A stretch of DNA of 61,698 bases from Bacilli bacterium (GTDB lineage: Bacteria > Bacillota_I > Bacilli_A > RF39 > UBA660), in contig JAFQTN010000012.1 in the NCBI GenBank assembly GCA_017409025.1, positions 1 to 61,698 on the forward strand, written 5' to 3'. How positions within the stretch are numbered: the stretch's first letter is position 1; every line of letters starts with the position of its first letter. Shown in pieces: positions 48,801 to 56,073 of the stretch. The translations under genes and the position numbers were made by a program. The notes below the pieces were generated by a model. The model saw nothing but the letters and a program-made list of their open reading frames with translations. It did not search any database and was not told the DNA's origin.

Positions 48801-50783
48801 AGAGATGCAATGTTAAAATTGGCATACTCTTTCGGTGTATTCGATCAAGACCAAAGAGGTTTCAAAAAGTTATATGATTTATTAACTGTTTTACCAAGAA
48901 AAATTGAAACAAACAAAAAATACATAATCGAAAGAATCGAAGAACAAATAAGATTCTATAGCCAACAAAGAGTCATTTTTGAACGAAGAATTAAAATAGA
49001 TCTTGATGGCAATATTATCCCTATGACCGAAGAAGAAAAAGAAGAAGCATATAATGAAATGCTCGCCTATGTTAAAAACAATAATTATAATGCCCTATAT
49101 GATTTATTAAAGTCATTGAAAGAAGAAAATTTGGACATAGATTTTTCTCAAAATATATTTAGTCAAATATATATAAAAAATGATGATGGAAGTTATAGCC
49201 TAAACATAAATGAACAAAGATATCCTAAAACTGCTCAAGCAATAAGAGAAATTTTATCTAATCCTAATGAATTATCTATCTTAACACCAAGTAAAGCACA
49301 TCGCTATTTTGGTGGATTTAAATTAGAATATGATCCAGATTTTAGAGAATTTTTCTTATCAAATTATGATCAAATTATGAATAATAGTCAATATTTATCA
49401 AAAATATCCGTTATACAAAACAGATTCAAAGAAATAAAAGCGGTATATTCTAATGTAAATTTAACATTAGATTTAGCTATAAGCTACTTAGATAGTAATA
49501 AATATGTAAATGTAAATGTTGGAAATGAGAGAGTTACGCAGGCGGCAGCATTACAAAATTATTCACAAACTGATTTTGAAACATTACAAAAAATTTATAA
49601 TTATGGAAAACAAAGAGTTTTCAGTAGTATTCCAAGAATTGAATCAGAATGCATTATTGAACTTCCTTCAGGGAATTATTCTTATGAGATACTTAGGCTA
49701 GATGATCCTAGAGCAATGTCAATAGGATTTGAAAGTGATTGCTGTCAGAGATTAGGTGAACCTGCAGAAGTTTGTATGGAACATAGTATGGTAGATAAAA
49801 ATGGAAGAGTATTCATTGTAACCAACGATAAAGGCGAAGTTGTTGCGCAAAGTTGGGTATGGAGAAACAAGGATGTTTTATGTTTTGATAATATTGAAAT
49901 ACCTGATCAAAAAATGTGGGATAATGGTGTCTCAAGAGGACTAGAAGATTCCGGTATAAGAAATCAGTTTACTGATGACATACTAACTATTTATAAAATG
50001 GCAGCTCACGAATTAATGGATAAAGATGAGAAAGCATATAGAGAACTTCTTGAAAGTGGTAAAATTACAAAAGAGCAATATGATGGATTAAGATTAGGAA
50101 AAATAACAACCGGAGAAGGTTATAGTAACATAAAAGGTTCTATAGAAACATTACCTATTGATGAAAATCCGAAGCTAACAAGACCAATACCTTTTAAAGA
50201 ACCCGTAAGATTAAATAGAGGTTTATATATAAGCGATTCATCTACTCAATATATTATAGAAGAAAGAAAAGACAGAAAAGAATATATCGGTGAAACTATT
50301 ACAGTTCATCATGATGATTATATCGAATATAGTGATTCTAACTTTGATGAAATAGCCTTACTTACTCTTGGTAAATTGGAAATAGTTACCAAAGGAGATT
50401 CTGAATGTTTAGATAATTATGTTAATAAAGATTCAGAAGAAAAACATTTAGTTACACAAATAGCAAGAGATTATGGACTAAATTCTAAAACAACAAAAAT
50501 AGTAATGAATCCTAATTTTGCAATAATATATGATGTCAATGATGACGTTGTAAGGATAGCTGATTTATTATTTAACACTAAAGTTGATAATAATAAACAA
50601 CAAATGGATATTGAAAATATAGTAGTAATGCAAATAAGATTAGCATTAGAGCAAATAAGTAAAGATAAAAAAATTAATACATCTTTATTAGATAAAAAAC
50701 AAAAAGAAATGTACGATAAAGTAATGGGATTAACCGATGAATTAGATATAGAAAGAGGTGTAGGCAATGCAAGAAAAAATTAA
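45843..50783 (+). CDS. Giant (1,646-residue) repeat protein with C-terminal acyltransferase-like domain, unknown
   Basis: A very large cytoplasmic protein without signal peptide or membrane segments. A coiled-coil start is followed by at least five degenerate copies of a helical module spaced about 140-250 residues, recognisable by [HP]PE.F or N-x-F, then APE-LR/K-x-x-[FY]Y[NS].x-[LI]T and a short ..D...; copies begin near 46200, 46620, 47370, 47810 and 48330. The C-terminal part (49680-50150) has DDPRAMSIGFESDCCQRLGEPAEVC then FIVTNDKGEVVAQSWVWRNKDVLCFDNIE, reminiscent of GNAT-like sheets. GGATGGTG favours ATG 45843 over 45828. It overlaps the next gene by 17 bases. Function unknown. Confidence 0.8.
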   Translation: MGKLTIDRFKEIKSKLAHIREKYEVLEKNESNAKEEKQKLIEQYLNLQNELLSHDLSSISPKLWEDLLIICDKEHIADFSKTKAYIDFSIVEYSEFVNYKGCKIQKIDQINRIINSDNFDENVIAKNPNMFISNSFEEEIKKKIYSSKLTIEDLFNLSNEQLIELQSKNIRNSFEPNTKHLIDNIGLENAMQLFLISKEDYKMVYDISVMLNSSAQLYIESTKREKFLNDIKSCEVSQIKDMYSSYLKDAIMNEKYGQIDIRKLPEKFVLENSETFLLGESIPEDLRERYYSRKLTWDDIINNIYLFKNIPISNFLSTSSEYFYDFSQFSNFLGDDILQICLSIYPELVNYIIKGNLTSKLCYFALVNDLPKLNKSIDTKEKLINYLAPFFKNHNELVNREQLLLYEPSFFLLDKEQQALINLFGLENIKRFEKETGLFSHQSGSNSRGLEMLKACVTFNNSTSRYELLKDGIDFKYGTLNYEDFLNNLALYIDSMRANGNFYDFPDYDWMEGEFREKHPEIFIAKEAPEKLRKAFYNHSITPHDLYLHKEYIPFLIDKNLSNTITANLKLNVPALAASDGTIVPNSVEFDKEYISRYGNLKYLQLISKYGKILKNLTVDSLNNEIDDEEKIELSIRNAIYKRIITSNIISYEYLKDVPEFTKEHPEIFVDFSNLTSIPNEEREKLGFHYYNKILSFDDIRKYPELVTILKDKELLIAFGNKTSYRSYTFQLDDKGVMSTSSCNNKHSDLELLNIYGKEKFLELCRKYGRYLNGIVNLLAQDTAINDFTEYMEPIKNSNNREVDLNKVTKRIEKIILREILTGKMDYHPDDAPDFLKEKHPELFLNEDAPEELKKYFYNKNDNHPLTFTVLKEHQDWLPYLEGKSIMTALLRGTAFKENMLQYFVLFGAKNAIKLGINKNETVTEMIMSDQVTLMKDWYDKTGGKFIPDYVVMQNIRLEDADKFLTSGANWSSLMKIKSFASKPESRDAMLKLAYSFGVFDQDQRGFKKLYDLLTVLPRKIETNKKYIIERIEEQIRFYSQQRVIFERRIKIDLDGNIIPMTEEEKEEAYNEMLAYVKNNNYNALYDLLKSLKEENLDIDFSQNIFSQIYIKNDDGSYSLNINEQRYPKTAQAIREILSNPNELSILTPSKAHRYFGGFKLEYDPDFREFFLSNYDQIMNNSQYLSKISVIQNRFKEIKAVYSNVNLTLDLAISYLDSNKYVNVNVGNERVTQAAALQNYSQTDFETLQKIYNYGKQRVFSSIPRIESECIIELPSGNYSYEILRLDDPRAMSIGFESDCCQRLGEPAEVCMEHSMVDKNGRVFIVTNDKGEVVAQSWVWRNKDVLCFDNIEIPDQKMWDNGVSRGLEDSGIRNQFTDDILTIYKMAAHELMDKDEKAYRELLESGKITKEQYDGLRLGKITTGEGYSNIKGSIETLPIDENPKLTRPIPFKEPVRLNRGLYISDSSTQYIIEERKDRKEYIGETITVHHDDYIEYSDSNFDEIALLTLGKLEIVTKGDSECLDNYVNKDSEEKHLVTQIARDYGLNSKTTKIVMNPNFAIIYDVNDDVVRIADLLFNTKVDNNKQQMDIENIVVMQIRLALEQISKDKKINTSLLDKKQKEMYDKVMGLTDELDIERGVGNARKN

Positions 50784-51789
50784 TACAATTTTGATGGATG
50801 CTTTAAGCATAGACAAAACCAAATTAAATCAAAATTTAAAACAAATAATTAATGAATTACAAAATGCTTTCAAAAATAGTAAAGAATTAATTTTAGAAGC
50901 AAATAAAATTGATAAAAAAAACAGTAATGGATTTATAATTGATTTAACCATTATTGACAATATTTTTGAAAATATAAAAAAAGAAGATTTAATATATGGT
51001 AGTGTAACTCTTTCACAAAAAGATAATGATAAGAATTTAATATACGGCAAGCAAATAATGGATTCTGGAATTGTAATTGTAATAAATGATGGAAATCCAT
51101 ATGCTATTATCGAAATAATTTTAAGAAACATTTTAGCAGGAAACACCACAATAATTACTAATAATGGATATATGTATGGGACTAATCAATTAATAATTCA
51201 AATTGTCGAGGGAGTTTTAGAACAATTTAATATATCTAAAAAATTGATACAAATATATTTGACAGAAAACTATGATGATGTTTTATCTAATTATGCTAAC
51301 ATTGATTTAGTTATATGTATAGGAGACCATAATCTCCAAAGATTAATCGCTAAAAAAAGTAATAATAGAACAATTTATAGTGGATATGAGAATTTTGATT
51401 TATATATTGAAGATACTACTCACTTAGAATTTTTAAATAAAATAGTTAATACAGGTTTAAATATTCAAGTATATGTTAATAAAAATACTGAATTTGATAA
51501 CAATAATTCAATATTAGTTGATGATATTGATGAAGCTATAGCACAAATAAATTATAATGGTAATAGATATAGTTCTTCAATATTTACTAATTCAAAAGAA
51601 AATGCATCTAAATTTGTAAGAGAAGTTAAAACAAAAATAGTAACCATTAATACTAGTCCTACGATAGAAAGATTAATGGACATTAAACAAGCAGATTTAG
51701 TAAATGAAAAAACAATAGTTTATCCCATGAATTTTAAATTCAATGGTGGTAACAATAATATTATATTAAATGATACGTCTATCATTTAA
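50767..51789 (+). CDS. Degenerate ProA/aldehyde-dehydrogenase-like protein
   Basis: A 340-residue protein with the order of blocks of gamma-glutamyl-phosphate reductase (ProA). It has an N-terminal helix with EANKIDKKN, then SGIVIVINDGNPYAIIEIILRNILAGNTTIITNNGYMYGTNQLI (cofactor region), YSGYENFDLYIEDTTHLEFLNKIVNTGLN, ILVDDIDEAIAQINYNGNRYSSSIFTNSKENASKFVREV and a late VTINTSPTIER. The catalytic-cysteine region (normally ...GVCNA) reads GLNIQVYVNKN without Cys, and it is about 75 residues shorter than ProA. I infer a non-catalytic relative. GAAAGAGGTG precedes the ATG, and the 17-base overlap couples it to the giant protein. Confidence 0.55.
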   Translation: MQEKINTILMDALSIDKTKLNQNLKQIINELQNAFKNSKELILEANKIDKKNSNGFIIDLTIIDNIFENIKKEDLIYGSVTLSQKDNDKNLIYGKQIMDSGIVIVINDGNPYAIIEIILRNILAGNTTIITNNGYMYGTNQLIIQIVEGVLEQFNISKKLIQIYLTENYDDVLSNYANIDLVICIGDHNLQRLIAKKSNNRTIYSGYENFDLYIEDTTHLEFLNKIVNTGLNIQVYVNKNTEFDNNNSILVDDIDEAIAQINYNGNRYSSSIFTNSKENASKFVREVKTKIVTINTSPTIERLMDIKQADLVNEKTIVYPMNFKFNGGNNNIILNDTSII

Positions 51790-51822
51790 TATTTTAACAG
51801 AGTATTATAATTATATAAAATT

Positions 51823-51853
51823 AAAAAAGTGATCAAAATAATATCGCTTTTTT
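51823..51853. terminator. Bidirectional terminator
   Basis: AAAAAAGTGAT (51823-51833) pairs with ATATCGCTTTTTT (51841-51853) with one G-U; A/T runs on both sides serve the + and - strand genes. Confidence 0.6.
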
Positions 51854-52511
51854 AATTTGTTTCAATATTAACAGTATAACTAGATATTCCTCTATAATAT
51901 TTATCTTCAGTAAAATCATCTTCACTATCGTAAGTGAATACAGTAACAGTAATTGGTGAAGTTATAGAAGTTCCCTTATGAGCAAAGAATAATTTAACGG
52001 AAGAAATAATCGTATCATCATTCATATCTTTTGATTCTAAATGAGAATAATAAGTTCCATCTACTTGATTAACATCATCATAAAGATATACATATACATA
52101 TGGTGCCATCGAATGCATAGCACTAGGATCTAGAATTAATTTTTCTATAGTTTTACCTTCTGCCTCAAAAGTTATATAAAAACCCGTTTTATAGTTATCA
52201 ATATTTTCATACATACTATAATATTTCTTATAATTAGATTTGGTATTAGAACTATCTAGAGTATCTATATCAGTGTAATATATATCAAATACTGCAAAAT
52301 CTTTAAAGTTCCCTAGAGTAGTCTCATATTTTTTAACTTTATTTTTCCCTTCATATAAAGATACTTTAATAGGATTATCATCTATATATTCATCTATTTT
52401 AATTGTTTCATCTATATTAATTTCAGCATCCATACTATTATCATCAATATTCTTATCTATACATCCTGTTAGCATAAATATAATAGTTATTATCAAAATT
52501 ATTTTTTTCAT
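51852..52511 (-). CDS. Lipoprotein, unknown
   Basis: A signal peptide with lipobox MLTGC (cysteine at residue 17) marks an exported lipoprotein of about 200 mature residues. The body is acidic near the N-terminus (DDNSMDAEINIDETIKIDEYIDD) and then beta-rich (GFYITFEAEGKTIEKLIL, YVYVYLYDDVNQVDGTYYSHLE, SPITVTVFTYDSEDDF). No enzymatic motif is visible. It is the last of three - strand genes (gerQ, lemA-like, lipoprotein) with short gaps. Confidence 0.75.
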   Translation of the reverse strand: MKKIILIITIIFMLTGCIDKNIDDNSMDAEINIDETIKIDEYIDDNPIKVSLYEGKNKVKKYETTLGNFKDFAVFDIYYTDIDTLDSSNTKSNYKKYYSMYENIDNYKTGFYITFEAEGKTIEKLILDPSAMHSMAPYVYVYLYDDVNQVDGTYYSHLESKDMNDDTIISSVKLFFAHKGTSITSPITVTVFTYDSEDDFTEDKYYRGISSYTVNIETN

Positions 52512-52557
52512 ATTATCACCATATAATAATTATAACATAAAAAAAGACTATTAGTCT

Positions 52558-53106
52558 TTATAATTTAAAATCTTCATAGTCTTCATCAGTCATATCTTTT
52601 AAATCATAGAATGGTCTTTCTTTATATTTCTTAATATTAGCTACGATATTTGTAGGAAATTTTTTAATCATTTTATTATAATTAGTAATGTTAGCATTAT
52701 AATAATTTCTTAGAGTTAATAATTCATCATTAATTATTTCTAATTGTCTTGATACTTTAAATATTTCATCACTTTCCCTTAATTTTAAATTAGCTTCATA
52801 TATACTTAAAAATTCATTATAAGATTTAACTAGAATTCTATCTAAATCAAAATTACTTATTTTTCTAGCTCTTAATTTAATTATCTCTTTAAATGCTTCA
52901 GGTCCTAGTTCTATTTTATTTCTAATTAGAGAGATACTTCTATTTAGAAGATCATATTTATCTCTTAAATTATTATCTATTCTAGATTCTGCTTCTTCAA
53001 TTCTTATAATTGATTCATTAATTTTATTATATATATGAATATAAGTTATAAGTAAAATGATTATTAAAGTTATTATTATAAATAATGCTATTAGAAAGCC
53101 GTTCAT
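52558..53106 (-). CDS. LemA-family membrane protein
   Basis: A 182-residue protein with an N-terminal membrane helix (about 4-24), helical bundle, and the LemA signature near the C-terminus: LRNYYNANITNYNKMIKKFPTNIVANIKKYKERPFYD, which corresponds to the family's R-YN-A-V-YN-x-I-x-FP block. LemA proteins are widespread small envelope proteins of uncertain role. Its neighbours are a GerQ-like spore protein upstream and a lipoprotein downstream on the same strand. Confidence 0.8.
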   Translation of the reverse strand: MNGFLIALFIIITLIIILLITYIHIYNKINESIIRIEEAESRIDNNLRDKYDLLNRSISLIRNKIELGPEAFKEIIKLRARKISNFDLDRILVKSYNEFLSIYEANLKLRESDEIFKVSRQLEIINDELLTLRNYYNANITNYNKMIKKFPTNIVANIKKYKERPFYDLKDMTDEDYEDFKL

Positions 53107-53153
53107 ATTATCACCATATTAATTATATCAAATAAATTTGTTTAAAACAAGAA

Positions 53154-53519
53154 TTATGTATAAAATTGTTTGTTATAGTTAATTGGTTCTTCAAATGTAA
53201 CAAAATCTAAGTAGATAATTAATATTAAATACCATTCCCCAGTATTAGGATTTGATAAAATTACATGATCTTTTCCGGCTTGTTCTATAATTCCATCAAA
53301 AACTCTATCTTGCCATTCAACAGAACCAGGAACAGTTACATGAAGTCTTGCTTTTTTACCTCTATTTAATCTTAATATATTTTCAATATAAGATTGTTCT
53401 TCAATAGGTCCAGAAAAACTATTTTGATTTTGAAAATTTGGCATAGATTGCTGATTTGGTACAGTATTATTTTCTAACCCAGTACCTGGAAAACCACTAT
53501 TAAAATAACTTCCATTCAT
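53154..53519 (-). CDS. gerQ: GerQ-like spore coat protein
   Basis: Residues about 42-115 are a clear GerQ domain (QSYIENILRLNRGKKARLHVTVPGSVEWQDRVFDGIIEQAGKDHVILSNPNTGEWYLILIIYLDFVTFEEPINY). In Bacillus GerQ is a coat protein required for activity of the cortex-lytic enzyme CwlJ and is cross-linked by transglutaminase. The N-terminal 40 residues are Gln/Asn/Pro/Gly-rich and disordered, as in relatives. AGAAAGGATGAT precedes the ATG. With the SpoVID/YsxE-like pair, this is good evidence that the organism forms spores. Confidence 0.9.
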   Translation of the reverse strand: MNGSYFNSGFPGTGLENNTVPNQQSMPNFQNQNSFSGPIEEQSYIENILRLNRGKKARLHVTVPGSVEWQDRVFDGIIEQAGKDHVILSNPNTGEWYLILIIYLDFVTFEEPINYNKQFYT

Positions 53520-53643
53520 ATAAAAATCATCCTTTCTCTATAATTATATTAGTAATTAATAATAATATTCATATAGAATAAACAGATTAAATTAACGATA
53601 TGTTAAAGCATAAAAAGTTAACAAACAAATATTTGTTTTTATA

Positions 53644-53672
53644 TTGACTTTTATTTATTTTAATAGTATTGT
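53644..53672 (+). promoter_or_regulatory. Promoter of the BRO-like gene
   Basis: TTGACT (53644-53649), a 17-base spacer and TATTGT (53667-53672). Confidence 0.6.
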
Positions 53673-53676
53673 TTAT

Positions 53677-53693
53677 TTAGTGATAATCACTAA
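53677..53693 (+). promoter_or_regulatory. Operator-like palindrome downstream of the BRO promoter
   Basis: TTAGTGAT-A-ATCACTAA, perfect 8-bp arms around one base, lying across the expected transcription start. There is no T-run, so it is not a terminator. A dimeric repressor site is the simplest reading. Confidence 0.5.
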
Positions 53694-53706
53694 GAAAGAG
53701 GTATAG

Positions 53707-54561
53707 GTGTCAGTTGAAAAATTACAGATAATTAATAAAATATTTAAAAATGAAACAATTAGAACAGCATGGGATAAGAACGAGGAAAAATACTATATTA
53801 GTATTGTTGATATAGTAGAAATATTATCAGAGAGTGAAAATCCTAGGAAGTATTGGAACAAATTAAAAGAAAGACTTAAAAAAGAAGGGAACGAAACGGT
53901 GACAATTTGTCACCAGTTGAAATTAAAAGCAAAAGACGGAAAATATCGTATGACTGATGTTTGTGATATTGAAGGAATGTTCAGAATTATTGAATCAATT
54001 CCATCTAAGAATGCTGAGCCAATTAAAAGATGGTTAGCAAGACTTGGCAAAGAAAGAATAGATGAAGTGTTTGATCCATCTTTGAGCATACAAAGAGCAA
54101 TTGATTTATATAGGACTAAAGGTTATGATGAGGATTGGATTAGTAAGAGAATTAGAACATTACAAGAGAGAAAGAAATTAACTGATATTTGGTATGAATT
54201 AGGAATAGAAAAAGAACATGAATATGCAATCCTTACTAACGAAATATATCGAAGTTGGTCTGGTATGACAGCAAATCAATATAAAGAATTTAAAGGTTTA
54301 AGAAAAGAGAATCTTAGAGATAATATGGACAATCTAGAACTTATTTTATCTGATTTATCTGAAGAGGCAACAAAAAGAATTGCAGCAAAGAATAGGCCAA
54401 AGGGATTAAAAGAAAATATAAAAGTGGCTCATATTGGTGGTAATGTTGCTAAAGTTGCAAGGGATGAGTTAGAAGAAAAACTTGGAGAAATTATTGTAAA
54501 TCCTTCAAATAGATTATATAATGAAAGTGGAGAAAATAATTTTTTAGGAGATGATAATTAA
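53707..54561 (+). CDS. BRO-family (Bro-N) antirepressor-like protein
   Basis: A 284-residue protein beginning with a Bro-N domain (about 10-110: NETIRTAWDKNEEKYYISIVDIVEILSESENPRKYWNKLKERLKKEGNETVTICHQLKL ... YRMTDVCDIEGMFRIIESIPSKNAEPIKRWLARLG), typical of phage antirepressors and related DNA-binding proteins. The C-terminal part (GYDEDWISKRIRTLQERKKLTDIWYELGI ... IAAKNRPKGLKENI) matches the long BRO type found on bacterial chromosomes. The start is GTG with AAGAGG. Codon use (more AGG, GAG, GGG) differs from neighbours, suggesting transfer. Its stop overlaps the pduL start (TAATG). Confidence 0.88.
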   Translation: MSVEKLQIINKIFKNETIRTAWDKNEEKYYISIVDIVEILSESENPRKYWNKLKERLKKEGNETVTICHQLKLKAKDGKYRMTDVCDIEGMFRIIESIPSKNAEPIKRWLARLGKERIDEVFDPSLSIQRAIDLYRTKGYDEDWISKRIRTLQERKKLTDIWYELGIEKEHEYAILTNEIYRSWSGMTANQYKEFKGLRKENLRDNMDNLELILSDLSEEATKRIAAKNRPKGLKENIKVAHIGGNVAKVARDELEEKLGEIIVNPSNRLYNESGENNFLGDDN

Positions 54562-55109
54562 TGAAAATAAGAGTAGGAGTATCTAATAGACACATACATT
54601 TATGTAAAGATGATGCAGAAACTTTATTTGGCAAAAATTATGAATTTAAAAAAAGAAATGATTTAACTCAGACAGGAGAATATGCTTGTGAAGAAGTAGT
54701 TAAAGTCAGTACTGATAAATATGAATTTCCTTACGTAAGAGTATTAGGACCATTAAGAGAATATACTCAAGTAGAAGTATCAAGAGATGATAGTTTGTTA
54801 CTTGGCATAAATCCTCCGGTAAGAGATAGTGGCGATTTAGAAAATTCAGAATCAGTTTACTTAGAAGGTCCAAATGGTAAAATATTCAAAAAAAATTGCT
54901 GTATAATTGCCAACAGACATATTCATTGTAATAAATTAGATAATATTGACCATACTAATGGTGATATAGTTAGTGTCAATGTTAATGGAAAAGTAATGGA
55001 TAATGTTCATATAAAAATGAAAGATAGTTATGTTCTAGAACTTCATATAGATAAATGTGATGCCAAAGAATATAATTTAAATACAGGTGACTATATCGAC
55101 TTAGAATAG
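54561..55109 (+). CDS. pduL: PduL-type phosphate acyltransferase
   Basis: Converts acyl-CoA and phosphate to acyl-phosphate, linking CoA thioesters to ATP formation with acetate or propionate kinase. The two-lobed family pattern is intact. VSNRHIHLCKDD (about 7-18) and IANRHIHCNKLD (about 118-129) supply zinc-binding histidines; LTQTGEYACEEVV, YVRVLGPLREYTQVEVSRDD and PPVRDSGDLENSE lie between. No shell-targeting N-terminal peptide and no microcompartment genes nearby, so it probably works freely in the cytosol. It is translationally coupled to the BRO-like gene, an odd partner. Confidence 0.93.
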   Translation: MKIRVGVSNRHIHLCKDDAETLFGKNYEFKKRNDLTQTGEYACEEVVKVSTDKYEFPYVRVLGPLREYTQVEVSRDDSLLLGINPPVRDSGDLENSESVYLEGPNGKIFKKNCCIIANRHIHCNKLDNIDHTNGDIVSVNVNGKVMDNVHIKMKDSYVLELHIDKCDAKEYNLNTGDYIDLE

Positions 55110-55118
55110 GTGATATAG

Positions 55119-56021
55119 ATGGATATAATTACAATACTTAAAAGAACTAAAAAAGAACTTATTAGAAAAATTGTTACTTCTGTAGTTATACAAGGATTAT
55201 TATTAATAATTCCTGTATATTGGACCAATAGTATCAATCATGCTACAGCATTAGAATTTGATAGTGCTTTTAAGTTAGTAATTATAACTTTAATATTATC
55301 TTTATTATATTATTTATGGAGTTATTTTAATCAAAAATCATGGTTTGAATATTATAATAGATTATATTTAGAATATACCAATTTAGTAATGGAAGGTAAT
55401 GTGGATAATGTCACCCTAGGGGAATATACTAATATAATTAATAATGATATAGATATAATAGGTACTTTTATTGGTAATGCTGTAACTAGAATTATTCAAA
55501 TATTAGAATTTTTGGTTATATATATGTATTTTCTATCTATTAATTTCTATATATTCTTAGTTACTTTAATAATATCTATCTTTATGATTATAATTATTTT
55601 ATATTTTGGCTCTAGAATAGAGATAGAGAATAAAAATAGAAAAGATAATTTAGATTATAAAACCATAAATATACATAACATATATGATGTATTAAAAGAA
55701 AAAAAGAAAATAAAAGATAATAGTTTTATAAGTAGTACTATAAGATATTTAGAAAGTAACGCTAAATTTAATTTATTTGTTAAAGCTATGATATATTTAG
55801 TACTTGGATTTATTGAACTATGTAGATATGGTATTATAATATATGCCATATATTTAGTTAGTATAGGTAAGATGGAAATAGGAACAGTATTACTTATATA
55901 TTCTTATTATGCTAAGATAATAACTAACTTTGAAGTATTAGGTACTATTAATGCAGAATTTCAAAGTGTTAAAGTATCTATAAATAGATTAAACAAGATA
56001 AAAAGCAATCAGAAGATATAA
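55119..56021 (+). CDS. Orphan ABC-exporter membrane domain without ATPase
   Basis: A 300-residue protein with about six membrane segments in the pattern of ABC exporter type IV transmembrane domains (ELIRKIVTSVVIQGLLLIIPVYWTNSIN ... GEYTNIINNDIDIIGTFIGNAVTRIIQILEFLVIYMYFLSIN ... FQSVKVSINRLNKI). The chain stops right where the nucleotide-binding domain would begin: no Walker A, signature or Walker B is present, and a terminator follows after two bases. No separate ATPase gene is in this window. It may be a truncated exporter, or it may pair with an ATPase elsewhere. GGTGATATAG precedes the ATG. Confidence 0.7.
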   Translation: MDIITILKRTKKELIRKIVTSVVIQGLLLIIPVYWTNSINHATALEFDSAFKLVIITLILSLLYYLWSYFNQKSWFEYYNRLYLEYTNLVMEGNVDNVTLGEYTNIINNDIDIIGTFIGNAVTRIIQILEFLVIYMYFLSINFYIFLVTLIISIFMIIIILYFGSRIEIENKNRKDNLDYKTINIHNIYDVLKEKKKIKDNSFISSTIRYLESNAKFNLFVKAMIYLVLGFIELCRYGIIIYAIYLVSIGKMEIGTVLLIYSYYAKIITNFEVLGTINAEFQSVKVSINRLNKIKSNQKI

Positions 56022-56035
56022 AACTGGTTGTTTTA
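56006..56035 (+). terminator. Intrinsic terminator
   Basis: CAATCAG (56006-56012) pairs with CTGGTTG (56024-56030) with one G-U pair, then TTTTAATTT; the left arm is inside the end of the ABC-like gene. Confidence 0.6.
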
Positions 56036-56073
56036 ATTTATAATTAAATGTTATAATTTAATTGGGTGATAGT

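Noticed and set aside
49516-49701. A 61-codon + strand frame inside the giant protein gene
   Set aside because: A shifted frame within a continuous coding sequence that has conserved-looking domains on both sides.
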